From: Sphagnum magellanicum
Lineage: Eukaryota > Streptophyta > Sphagnopsida > Sphagnales > Sphagnaceae
Direction: 5' to 3'
NCBI GenBank assembly: GCA_021904315.1
Contig: CM038920.1
Location: forward strand, 806,001 to 870,000
Length of the DNA stretch: 64,000 nt
Shown here: positions 24,590 through 33,984 of the stretch, piece after piece
Layout of the letters: each line of letters opens with the position of its first letter
How positions within the stretch are numbered: position 1 is the first letter of the stretch
The notes under the pieces: generated by a model
Seen by the model: only the letters and a program-made list of their open reading frames with translations
Database searches by the model: none
Told to the model about the DNA's origin: nothing
Position numbers and translations under genes: made by a program

Positions 24590-25250
24590 TGAAAAGGAGG
24601 GGTAAAAACACTTCCATAGCTGTGTATCTGTGTGATATTTAGCTGTGCTGAATTGATGGTGGTAGTTTCACGCCCTGTCGGTACAGAATCCCTGGAATCC
24701 CATTGCGTACATACTGCACTTGCAGGCGCGTTTGATCTTCGCACCTTGTCTGTGTCGTAAAATTCAACTACCAATTTTCTCGCCATTATATCTCATTAAT
24801 GTCACACCGACGGACAATTGCAAGTCAGCCTATTTTTGTGTTTTGTATGTTCCCAATGTGTTGCTTATGACGTTCCCAAAACCACCTCCGTTTTCATCCC
24901 ATCATTGTTCTCCAAACTTCAACTTTCATATATATATATAACTAGGACAAGGGAGGGGGGCATAGGAAAGCATGACAAAGCATGCTTCCATTTTGGGGAA
25001 CGCTTCTATGTTTGGGAGTGCCCCATCTTTGAAAATATTGGTGATGGCAAATCAAATGACTCCTTCTGGAAAAAAGAAGAAGAAAAGAAACTATTTGTGC
25101 ACCCCTCGCTAATTTGTGGAGGTATGAATAGATAAGTACCCCCAATTTAAAACACCTGACACTCTCTCTTAGTTTTTCGATGGAACTCAGGGTCAGGTCA
25201 CGTGTAACCTGCTCAATCACTATTTTCTGGAATCTAGTGATGGAGGACCA
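24590..25250 (+). repeat. Module C, copy 2, second part
   Basis: AACACTTCCATAGCTGTGTA to GGCGCGTTTGATCTTCGCACC (24608-24745) matches 17975-18115. CATATATATATAACTAGGAC to GGATGGAGGACC (24925-25250) matches 62830-63070, including GTCAGGTCACGTGTAACCTGCTCAAT. The module thus has pieces present or absent in different copies. Confidence 0.6.
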
Positions 25251-25790
25251 TTGTTGAGCTAGAGAGGTCGATCTTTCTTTTGCTCAGATGGACAAGACGG
25301 ACTTAGAATATTCAGCACCTCTGTAATAAATTCAAACCTTCTTAAACTTTGGGTGCATAGTTTGAACACAAGCTGTCCTCCACTTAGCAGCAGCTTGTGA
25401 AGCTTGAGTAAAGCGTATACACTAAGTCCTCAGAACTGAAGCTTAAGTGGTGGTTGTTGTGATTCTGGCTTTCTTCAAGCGTAAGTCCTTGTCGACTTGT
25501 CGAATCTAGGTCGGTGTCTTGGGTGCAACAACTTTTGGAACATACACATCCTTACTCTGGAGCAATACCGACTTCTTCTTACTAATGTCTTATTTTCCTT
25601 TGCTGAAGAAGCTTTTATAGCTCCTGGGTGCCTCTAAAAACCTGGACGCTTCTCTTGTTCCTGTTACAGACCTCAACGATTTTCCTTCATTAGGTATGAT
25701 GTTCTATCTTTTGTTCAAGAATCTGCTCGGTTTTTCTTGGTCGTTAAATCACATCCTTTTATAGTCTTGTCATTTGAAGAGTGTACAGTT
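25251..25790. other. Sequence unique to ankyrin/PGG copy 2 upstream, no gene seen
   Basis: No open frame above background and no counterpart upstream of copy 1. It may hold promoter or leader sequence of the intact gene. Confidence 0.4.
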
Positions 25791-25799
25791 TTTAGTTTT

Positions 25800-26136
25800 T
25801 TTTTTCTTTTGAAGCACAACAGCAGACCCAACCTGACAAGCTGTTTGGCACCCCCCAAGTCAAGCTCATCGGCATAGGGCCAGCATGATTTTCACTTGCG
25901 CAACATTTTCATAGTCTCATCGTGTGAAGACTGTACAAGTTTTTTTTTTTTTTTGAAGTTTTTCATTTGATTCACCATATCAGACCCAACCTGACAAGCT
26001 GTTGGCAGGCCCCAACTCAAGCTCACTGGCACAGGGCCAGCTTCAGTTTCACCTGCACACCAGTGGGTAAACCCAGGACCTTTCGTAGGTGCCAGAAGGG
26101 ACTATACCTGTCAGCCATCACCCCTGGGGTAGTGTA
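25800..26136 (-). mobile_element. SINE-like element, minus strand, with a partial second copy
   Basis: On the minus strand TGGCTGACAGG (26117-26107) fits the pol III box A and GGGTTTACCCA (26074-26064) resembles box B, about 33 bases apart. The sequence then runs to a poly(A) tail, seen as the T run at about 25938-25956. A truncated second copy lies at 25800-25875, where CAGACCCAACCTGACAAGCTG and GGCATAGGGCCAGC repeat, with its own T run at about 25795-25810. This architecture is that of tRNA-derived plant SINEs. The box B match is imperfect. Confidence 0.45.
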
Positions 26137-26530
26137 GAATGTTCTTCATTTGCGTGGGAAATGAGAGGATGCCCACTTTATACTGCTCGTTCATGATGGA
26201 ATTTCGTCGTACTATTATTGGTCTGATGATTGCTTCAAGTGGAGTGGAGAGTTTGTAAACAAGTGTAGGTAATGAAATTGATCTTCGAGCTCTATTTGCT
26301 CTAAACAAGCACAACTAGTTTGCCTTCATATTTTTTATTCCGTGACCTCTTCTCGAAGTTTTCTTGTGAGATATAATGGCTATCCACATGGGATTTACTG
26401 ATCTTTTGAAAACTACGACTAATCCATAGAGTTTGGCAATATAGAACTGAGCTCACTCTTTTTGATGTTCAGGACGCGTGACAACATCTTTCAACTCGAA
26501 AGAGGTGTGGGTCGTGTAATTTGGAGAAAG

Positions 26531-28351
26531 ATGGCATCAAGCAGCCTTGACACACACACAGCCTCAAGTGATGCTTCCGAGTGCATTGAGCAAGTTTTCA
26601 CAATGGAACATCACTACGACAAACTATTAAGACCCAGGTCTTTGATCCGTTACTACGAGGAGCATAGGTCTAATGACCCTGATGAACAGCTCCTTCAAAA
26701 GATACGGGATGGTGTCAGTGAGGAAGTGTTGGAATCAGATCTCAACATGACTTTCCAAAAGATCTCGGACGGAGTAGATGTAGAAATTAACGGAGAACTC
26801 GCAACTGCATCTCCTGATGAACAAAGAAATGAAGGAGACAAGAGGCGTGCGAAAGCTCGAGCTGTGGTATATGACAAGGCGTTGGGAGAAGCAAAAGACG
26901 GCACACCCATCGAGAAGTTTTTGGTGAAAACGCTTTCGACAGATGGATGTTTGCAGAGAGGAGGAGATTGCGAAATGGTTGACTGCTCGGCTGTTAGATG
27001 GAACATGGTGAAGATCGTGCTGGCCTTGATACGATGGAGAGGTGCAGCTGAAGATGGTAGATTTTTGCAAAAGGAAGAGCTTCTAACAATTGCTGTTCAG
27101 TACGGGCATGTCGAATTAGTTAAGCAGTTAACTAAAATGCAAGACGTCCACATAAACATAGATAATCCTTTTGAGATAGTCTGCATGAAGGGAGATATTA
27201 TTAAACCAAATAATATTAGATTTAAGTACCACCAACACGACAATTTTGACCGTTCAGGTGAAAGCCGTACGATTTATTGGTGGGATCTAAAGCCCATTGA
27301 TTGTGCTGCTGGAATGGGGAATGTACAAATGGTAATGGCTCTTTTAGCATGTGATAGAATAGACGTGAATGAAGGAAGCCCTCTTCATTGGGCTGTTGCA
27401 ATGGGGCATCTTGATGTGGTCAAAGAGCTTCTCAACAGCAAAAAACCAGTGGATGTCAACGCGCTGAAATGGATACCACTGGGAGATAAAATCGATAGAA
27501 CCAACTTTGTTGATTTCTTCAGTCCACTCAGTCCACTGCACTTAGCTTCGTTATTTGGCCACACAAGTGTTGTGAAGGCCTTATGTGAGCACACAACAGG
27601 ACTTTTAAGAGCCAATACTGAAAGCAGGAGCGGAATAACAGCCTTTCAAATTGCAACAGAGATGATGCATGGTGAAATAGTGGAGATCTTAAAAGAAAGA
27701 CCTGAGGTTCCAAAATATGTGGAGGGTTTGTACAGGGACAGGCAGGCCCATGTGGATGCAGCGAATGCCATTCTTGTGGGGGCTGCCTTGATTGCAAGTG
27801 TGACCTTTGCCGGATGGTTACAACCACCTTTGGGATATTCTGCGTTCTTTGGGAGTGCAAGCATTGAGGTGGGAGCCCCATCCCCATCTGGCATCTATCC
27901 ATCGTTTGTTTCTGTTGCAGGTCATCCAATCATGCAAATATTTTGGGTTTTCAACTCCATGTCTTTTTTCTTTGCCATTGCAACCCTCATGGTGGGAGCG
28001 AGTGCTGCACGTCCCCCAAAACGTGGCATATTCATTGGAGAATTGGTGCAGTCTTTGCGGGATTCACCTTTCATAGCATACATCCTTTTGACGATCTCAG
28101 TTGGATGTGTAATGGGTGCGTTTGCAAGTGCTGGCTTTCTAGTGTTACCGCCCATTCCAAAGTATATGGTCAATATGGGAGTCACGGTTGGCATAGGTGT
28201 GACGGTGGTATTCTTAGCATGGACATCATCTAAAGTGCTTTATGTTCTGAAGATTATGAAAAAGAGTATTTTTCAGATTCTACATACTAGGATTATGTAT
28301 AAGATTTTGAATGATAGGATTAGGATGAAACTATTAAATTTTTTTGAATGA
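26531..28351 (+). CDS. Ankyrin-repeat protein with C-terminal PGG membrane domain
   Basis: One uninterrupted frame of 606 codons, stop TGA at 28349-28351. I chose ATG 26531 because its context (AAAGATGGC) is far better than the in-frame ATG at 26465 (TTTGATGTT), which would add 22 residues. An acidic N-terminal region without a recognised fold is followed by an ankyrin-like helix pair at about residues 181-205 and by ankyrin repeats at about 253-395 (PIDCAAGMGNVQMVMALL, SPLHWAVAMGHLDVV, SPLHLASLFGHTSVVKAL). The PGG domain starts at about 401 (YRDRQAHVDAANAILVGAAL) and four hydrophobic segments follow near 410-430, 464-490, 511-541 and 546-575. Plant proteins of this kind (ACD6, ITN1 type) are membrane-anchored and act in defence or stress signalling; the role here is inferred from family only. 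No intron is needed. A decayed duplicate lies at 18122-19562. Confidence 0.88.
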   Translation: MASSSLDTHTASSDASECIEQVFTMEHHYDKLLRPRSLIRYYEEHRSNDPDEQLLQKIRDGVSEEVLESDLNMTFQKISDGVDVEINGELATASPDEQRNEGDKRRAKARAVVYDKALGEAKDGTPIEKFLVKTLSTDGCLQRGGDCEMVDCSAVRWNMVKIVLALIRWRGAAEDGRFLQKEELLTIAVQYGHVELVKQLTKMQDVHINIDNPFEIVCMKGDIIKPNNIRFKYHQHDNFDRSGESRTIYWWDLKPIDCAAGMGNVQMVMALLACDRIDVNEGSPLHWAVAMGHLDVVKELLNSKKPVDVNALKWIPLGDKIDRTNFVDFFSPLSPLHLASLFGHTSVVKALCEHTTGLLRANTESRSGITAFQIATEMMHGEIVEILKERPEVPKYVEGLYRDRQAHVDAANAILVGAALIASVTFAGWLQPPLGYSAFFGSASIEVGAPSPSGIYPSFVSVAGHPIMQIFWVFNSMSFFFAIATLMVGASAARPPKRGIFIGELVQSLRDSPFIAYILLTISVGCVMGAFASAGFLVLPPIPKYMVNMGVTVGIGVTVVFLAWTSSKVLYVLKIMKKSIFQILHTRIMYKILNDRIRMKLLNFFE

Positions 28352-28945
28352 TGATTAATTGAAATGCACAATTGAGAGCTTCAATACATGATTATTTGTT
28401 AAATTGGATTATGCCATATTGAAGGGACTATGGACGAGTATCAGATTTTTCCATCGGTCCATGGGAATTTGTGGTAATGTAATGACTGGTCTTTCAAGCA
28501 GTACATGTGACTAGTTTGGAAGAGCTTTTGACAACCTTAGCAAAAGTGTACAATATCCTACAAGTTGTACACTTGTTTAAAAATGACCAGTTGCAATTTT
28601 GGCTTACTTAAAGTTTCCTTTAACATCTTTCTACTCTATTCATATATGATATCAATTCCATAAATTTGGAAGTTTGAACTTCCTCTTGTCCATGTCTGAA
28701 TATTCATTGCATGTAATAAAAAATCATGTTAATATGATTATTTTCTAACATAGTTGTATAGCATAATTCTTGAAAATACACACTTGCACACATATGCCAT
28801 CATGTGGAAAGTCTGGTCATTGCATTTGATTTATACCACTCCAATTTCTTCATCATCCATGACCTATCACACTTTTAATTGAAGGGACATGCATTTTTGG
28901 GCATCATAATTGCATTGTCTCCAATTGAATACCAATTGTACAATG
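28352..28945 (+). repeat. 3' flank of ankyrin/PGG copy 2
   Basis: Homologous to 19563-20157 across its whole length with small indels, which makes the two genes part of one segmental duplication. Confidence 0.8.
28715..28720 (+). terminator. Candidate AATAAA poly(A) signal, copy 2
   Basis: AATAAA in GCATGTAATAAAAAATC lies 364 bases after the stop codon, at the same aligned position as in copy 1. Confidence 0.35.
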
Positions 28946-28950
28946 CTTAT

Positions 28951-29339
28951 GAATCAGGTCCGTCACAGTGAACCAGCACCTACGAGTACATCATCTACCG
29001 TCCACTGGATGCCCGTTATTACTCAGATGTGGATGAACCTCCCCTGAGTAAATATTTTGGTTTCATGTTGGTAACCATGTCTGTAAGAAATAGGTCTCAT
29101 ATATAGGTAGATAGGTAGGAAAATAAGTAAGTACTAGATAAGTAGATGGTTTATACATAGGTAACGGCTGTGGTTTGTTCCAGTGGGTTGTTAGTAGGTA
29201 AGTAGTAAACAAATGCACAGAGCTAACCACCATGGTTAGCTAGGGAACTGGAACCCAACAGAAAACTGTTTCCTGACCACTTACCATCCATCGTTCATGG
29301 TGTGCTGGTTGGTGCTGGTTCACTGTGGCGAATCAGGTC
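28951..29339 (+). mobile_element. Complete fold-back MITE with 10-bp target duplication
   Basis: GAATCAGGTC at 28951-28960 is repeated exactly at 29330-29339. Between them the 369-bp element has terminal inverted repeats: CGTCACAGTGAACCAGCACC on the left against CGCCACAGTGAACCAGCACC read from the right, 19 of 20 identical. There is no coding capacity. TIRs with a 9-11 bp duplication are typical of Mutator-like elements. Inner sequences include TAGGTAGATAGGTAGG and CTAACCACCATGGTTAGCTAG, the latter palindromic. Other copies are at 5841, 20158, 53893 and, broken, at 55285. Confidence 0.82.
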
Positions 29340-29480
29340 AAAAATCAACTTACTTACTAGACTTCAAGCCTTGTAAAACAGGAGATTGTTGCTGGGCATG
29401 GAAGTGACCTGTGGCCTGCCTTGGTCACTTTGGGCACTCACCACAATTTGTTAAAAATTGGGGTTGGATCATAACAAATT
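29340..29480 (+). repeat. Family B, copy 4, 5' part only
   Basis: CTTCAAGCCTTGTAAAACAG to GGGTTGGATCATAACAAATTA matches the start of family B. It ends abruptly at 29480 where module H copy 2 starts. Confidence 0.7.
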
Positions 29481-29720
29481 AGGGCTGGAGTGAACCAGCA
29501 GCCACCAATGCACCAGTTCAAGATGAGGCTGTTCAAGCCGTTTGGGGATGAACCAAAAACACATCCTCTTCCCCTGCCCAGGGATTTTTCAGCTCCCTTC
29601 TTTGCCCCAAAATTTTCCCCTCCTACCTACTTCCCCCCCTTCCTACCTACCTCCCCCCTCCCACCTTCGTCACCTCATTTCTCACTCACTCCATCTCCAA
29701 AGCTCGAGAGAGTTCTCAAG
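29481..29720 (+). repeat. Pyrimidine-rich module H, copy 2
   Basis: GGGCTGGAGTGAACCAGCAG, CCAATGCACCAGTT, CTCCTACCTACTTCCCCCC and CACTCACTCCATCTCCAAAG follow the order in copy 1 at 946-1215. Confidence 0.6.
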
Positions 29721-29908
29721 CTTGAGTAGCACAAAGCTTCGACGATATGTAGACACAAGGCTTGAGGAAGGTGGAGAGTTCAATGTTGAGCTTCGACGAG
29801 ACGTAGACACAAGGCTTGAGGAAGGTGGAGAGCTCAACGTTGAAGGAATGTGGAAAGAAGAAAGCAAGAGGAGCGCTTCATCTCAAGTGTAGAAGCAAGA
29901 GAAGAAAG
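29548..29908 (+). pseudogene. Open segment leading into the exon-like array
   Basis: From ATG 29548 a frame runs to a TAG at 29890-29892. If that TAG is read through, the frame reaches GAAGAAAG|GTAAGC, a strong donor with phase 1, the phase needed by the 99-nt units that follow. The segment holds an 18-residue tandem repeat (LRRYVDTRLEEGGEFNVE, then LRRDVDTRLEEGGELNVE) encoded by the 54-bp duplication at 29735-29842. The first third overlaps the low-complexity module H, so the true start is uncertain. I do not recognise a protein family. Confidence 0.35.
29735..29842 (+). repeat. 54-bp tandem duplication (18 codons)
   Basis: AGCTTCGACGATATGTAGAC... at 29735 is repeated from 29789 with five or so differences. 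The 54-base period preserves the reading frame. Confidence 0.8.
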
Positions 29909-30065
29909 GTAAGCTCCCTCCCTTCTTTACATTTTTTTTTCTTCTCTATGGTTTTTCTTTTCTTTTCTTTTGTTTGAGAAGAGGTAAGCTCCTTCCTTTC
30001 TTTACATTTTTTTTTCTTCTCTATGGTTCTTTTTTTCTTTGTGTTTTTTTTTTCTTCTGTTTGAG

Positions 30066-30164
30066 AAAAAAAAGATGTCAAGAAAAAACACTTGAAACAA
30101 AAGGGTAAAAGCAAGAGGGCAAAAATAAGAGCCAAAAATGTGAGGGCAAAGCAATAGCTTGAAG
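30066..30164 (+). other. 99-nt exon-like unit 1
   Basis: It is flanked by a T-rich tract ending TTTGAG and by GAAG|GTAAGC. Phase 1 in and out. It encodes a Lys/Arg-rich segment (EKKDVKKKHLKQKGKSKRAK, with the first Glu completed across the junction) with one TAG at 30154-30156, three codons before the end. A cut-down earlier unit of a few bases lies at 29979-29983 with its own donor. Confidence 0.4.
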
Positions 30165-30228
30165 GTAAGCTCCCTCCCTTCTCTCCATTTCTTTCCTTCT
30201 CTATGGTTTTTCTTTTCTTCTATTTGAG

Positions 30229-30327
30229 AAGAAGAAAATGCTAGAAGAAAGCGCTTGAAACAGAAGTGCAAAAGCAGGAAGGCACGTGTGGGAACCAAAA
30301 GTGAAAGGGTAGAGTAGGAGCTTGAAG
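30229..30327 (+). other. 99-nt exon-like unit 2
   Basis: Same borders as unit 1. It encodes EEENARRKRLKQKCKSRKAR and so on, with one TAG at the codon where unit 4 has CAA (Gln). It is preceded by a 64-base intron-like spacer. Confidence 0.4.
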
Positions 30328-30406
30328 GTAAGCTCGCTCCCTTTTTTATATATATTTTTTTCTCTATGGTTTTTTTTTCTTTGTGTTTTTTTTTCTTCTG
30401 TTTGAG

Positions 30407-30505
30407 AAAAAGAAGATGCTAAGAGAAAACACTTGAAACAGAAATGCAAAAGTAAGAAAGTAGAAGCAGGAGCCAAAAGTAAGAGGGCAGAGCGAGAGTT
30501 TGAAG
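30407..30505 (+). other. 99-nt exon-like unit 3
   Basis: Fully open in the shared frame (EKEDAKRKHLKQKCKSKKVE, then AGAKSKRAEREFE). It is preceded by a 79-base spacer that starts GTAAGCTCGC and ends TTCTGTTTGAG. Confidence 0.45.
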
Positions 30506-30587
30506 GTAAGCTCCTTCCTTTCTCTGCATATATTTTTTTTTCTATGGTTTTTTTTTTTCTTTGTGTTTTTTTTTTCTTCTACTTGAA

Positions 30588-30686
30588 AAGAAGAAGATGC
30601 TAGGAGAAAGCATTTGAAACGGAAGTGCAAAAGCAAAAGGGCAAAAGTGGGAACCAAAAGTGAGAGGGCAAAGCAAGAACTTAAAG
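30588..30686 (+). other. 99-nt exon-like unit 4
   Basis: Fully open (EEDARRKHLKRKCKSKRAK, then VGTKSERAKQELK) and ends AAAG|GTAAAC. The usual TTTGAG acceptor is altered to CTTGAA; the next AG (30589-30590) would shorten the unit by exactly three bases and keep the frame. The preceding spacer is 82 bases. Confidence 0.45.
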
Positions 30687-30749
30687 GTAAACTCCTTCCT
30701 TTCTCTTGATTTTTTTTAATATTATTTTGTTGTGTGTTTGGTCTTTTCT

Positions 30750-31065
30750 ATGTTTGAGAAGAAGAAGATGACGACAATGTGCCATCATCTTCTTTTGTGG
30801 TGGTGTTGCAAAGAAGAAAAAGACGATGGCAATGTGTCGTCATCTTCTTCTGTGGTGTTGTTGCAATGAAGAAGGTGATGGCAGCTTGTTACCATCGCTT
30901 TCTTTTTTGTGTTTAAGAAAAAGAAGAAAAAAACGATGTTACGGCCTTCTTTTTTGTGTATGAAAAGAAAACAATGGCACGACAATGTGCCGTCGTCTTC
31001 TTCTATGGTGGTGTTCCAATAAAAAAAGTAATGGTAACTTGTTGCCATCGCCTTTTTTTTGGTGG
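30750..31065. repeat. Array of six imperfect ~40-bp hairpins
   Basis: GAAGATGACGACA/TGCCATCATCTTC at 30761, AAGACGATGGCAA/TGTCGTCATCTTC at 30818, GAAGGTGATGGCAG/TTACCATCGCTTTC at 30869, a weaker one near 30908, AACAATGGCACGACA/TGTGCCGTCGTCTTC near 30968, and AGTAATGGTAACT/TTGCCATCGCC near 31027. The spacers repeat TGTGGTGGTGTTGCAA. Each arm pair faces the other as a stem-loop. Confidence 0.6.
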
Positions 31066-31585
31066 TGTTAAAGTTTAATTTGGTGGTTTTTGGGTGTTTA
31101 TAGGGTTCAAGGCACAACAAAGGAAAAATTTGTTACAAATGTAGTTTAGGTTAAGATGCAATGCTACCATTTGTACACTATTTGTCATGCAACAAAAGCT
31201 ATAAATGTAACAACTTTTTACTAAGCTAAACACAAGATTGTAAATAATGATATGGTTTAGGGTTTCCACTTTATATTGTGAGCTAGGTTTTTCCAGCCTT
31301 TTCATTTTTGTACTACCCAATTTTTTAACTTTGGTCTTTGGATATATTATAAAAAACTTTTTTTTTCATTGTGTTTTTTAGCATTTTTGATCCACCCATA
31401 TTTGTACATCTTTTATCAATATAATATTTTTTTATAATCACACTTGTTTAATGGGTATATGGTTAATTATATATGTCTTCTTTTTCATAATCGTTTTAAT
31501 ACTTTAAATGTAAGAATTAAAACTTAAATAGGCTTATATGAATATGTAACATTAATTTATCTAAGGTTTACAAAGATCAAAATAA
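31066..31585. other. Intergenic, no gene seen
   Basis: AT-rich sequence with short frames only; nothing recognised. Confidence 0.4.
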
Positions 31586-31880
31586 ACATTATGCAATACC
31601 TACATCCTTTCTATTATAATTTCCACAAAGCCAATTCAAATATGTAATACCCACATATAGGTCTCGTAAATAATTACTGGTTTTTTTACATCCATTGCAA
31701 TACCCACATATAGTTATTATAAATAGGTTTTGGTTTTTTTTACATTCATTATAATATTTGCACATAGGTCTAATAGTTGATTTTTTTAACATCCATTATA
31801 GTACCCGCATATAAGTCCATAAATAGTTGCTGATTTTTAACATCTTTTGCCATACTTGCATACAGGTTTCCATTGTAATA
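31586..31880. repeat. Tandem repeat, ~60-bp unit
   Basis: About five units of GCAATACCCACATATAGGTCT...TTTTTTACATCCATT occur, diverging by point changes. Confidence 0.65.
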
Positions 31881-32194
31881 TTTATGGTATTCATATGACA
31901 AAATAATTTAGTCTAAGTATCAACAAATAATGTCATAATTAAAAAATATTAAAAAATTATTTTAGATAATGTAAATGATTGATTATCATATTTAAACAAT
32001 CATTTATTTCTTAACATTAATTAATTTATTATTCGGTTGAACCTTAATTATTCAAATAATTAAAATTTAGATAAAAAAATAAAATCAATAATTTGATATT
32101 TAATTTATTATCTTAATTAAATTTTTTATGTTGATAAGTTATTCAATCATTATTTTAAAATAATTATTCATGATAATTAATTTAGGTATATAAA

Positions 32195-32680
32195 GAAACA
32201 TATTTTGGGTACCCAAACCATTTATTTTGAAGTGACCTTACATGTGGGTATTACATTTAAGGTTGATTATTCACCTAAAGTTATTTAAATCACCTATGGA
32301 TTATTTCAAAAACAACTTGCATGTAGTCATTACATATAAAATTTTGGTTTTCATTGAAAGGCCACCCAAACTTCATATTGGTTTTTTCGAAATGACCTTA
32401 CATGTGGGTATTGCATTTAGGGTTGATTATTCACCTTAGGTTGTTTAATTCACCTATGGATCATTTCAAATTGAACTTGCATGCAAATATTATATATAAG
32501 CTTTGGTTTTCCTTGAAAGGCCACCCAAACTTCATACTGGTTTTTTCAAAATGATTTTACATGTGAGTATTGCATTTAAGGTTGGGTTTACACCTTAGGT
32601 TACCTAAATCACTTAAAAGTTATATCAAAATGAACTTGAATATGGGTATTTCATTTAGAGAAATGCAAAAAAAAGGTATA
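32195..32680. repeat. Tandem repeat, 160-bp unit x3
   Basis: GACCTTACATGTGGGTATT begins at 32234 and 32394, and a diverged form (GATTTTACATGTGAGTATT) at 32554; CACCCAAACTTCATA lies between units. The period is 160 bases. Confidence 0.75.
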
Positions 32681-33960
32681 TCTCTTACCATTTGGTAATA
32701 TTTCCAAGTTAAGTTCTTTCACTTTCTTTAAAAAAATATAAAATGACATTGCATTGTTTTACATATGTTTAAGCCCTAAAAATTTCACCCAAAATGCACC
32801 CTAGATTTATTTTAATTATTATAAACTTGTAAAAAAATGTTAATTAATTTATATGTCCTAAACTTTAAACTTAAACCGTAATTCTAGCATTAAATAGTAA
32901 ATTTTACATTAAACCCTAACCTATTATATAATCAATGTGACCAATTTTGCATTATGTTCATTTTTATATATGTTAAATCATATTATAAGGTGAATAAATA
33001 ATTTAGAAAACCTGGATTTCATGATGTATTAGGGAGGAATCAAATATTTTTAAAATATTTTTATGTTTCATGGTTAATGAATTATCATAATATGATATGG
33101 GTATTACATTTAAACAAAATGGGTTAAAAAATATTGAACTTTAACAGCTATGGAACATATGAAAACAAAGGAGATTCATAATTATGTTATAGATCTAAAC
33201 AAATGATAAAATAAAAAACCAATACAATGAACAAGGTTTAGAATATAAACCTTAAGCCTTGGTATATATGAACCAAATTCCTAAACATTGAATCATAAAG
33301 CATAGCCCTAAAAATCCAAATGATATTTTTCCATAAGCCTTATTACAACTTTAACTATACAAACCCTAACAAAAAAAGTCTTAGTGATATATGCCCTAAA
33401 CCCAAAAAATATATACAAAGTATACAAATTATATAATGCAAAACAAAAAAAATTTAAAACCAAATTTTTAAGCTTTTAAACTACAAAGATTTATTAATCG
33501 AAAAAAAACCTTAATCTTTAAAAAGAAATCAAATAAATTTTGTAAAAAACCAAAAGAAAAAATATCTCTCTTACCTTTTGTGATCTTTCCAAACTAATTT
33601 TTTCCATTCTCTTTGAAAAAGATATAGAATGAAATTGTAATACTTCACATATGTCTAAACCCTAAAATTTAGCCTAATTTAGGTTAATTACTATAGATTT
33701 GTGAAAAACTTGTTAATTAATTTATGTGTCCCAACCTTAAACCTAAACCATAATCCGATAGTACATACTTATAATAATTACATAAAAAGATGTATTGTAA
33801 TGTCCATTCCATAAATACATTAGATAAACAAAAGTTAGTAGAATATGAATTAATTAAACCAAAATGATTGCAATTATGACATTGTTTCCACTATAAATTC
33901 TTTGTAATACATACATATGTGGACCTATGTTCATCATCCATGAACTAAGGCAAACCTTAA
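32681..33960. repeat. AT-rich family A, copy 2
   Basis: 33150-33720 follows 3800-4350 (GGAACATATGAAAACAAAGGA, CCAATACAATGA, CCTTATTACAAC, TCTTAGTGATATATGCCCTA, TTACTATAGATTTGTGAAAA). No gene is seen. Confidence 0.65.
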
Positions 33961-33984
33961 TAAATTGATAGGTAGGATTGAGGG

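Noticed and set aside
26695..28194. Several minus-strand open frames (up to 133 codons) opposite the ankyrin/PGG gene
   Set aside because: They lie wholly antisense to a well-supported coding frame and recur opposite the pseudogene only because the sequence is duplicated.
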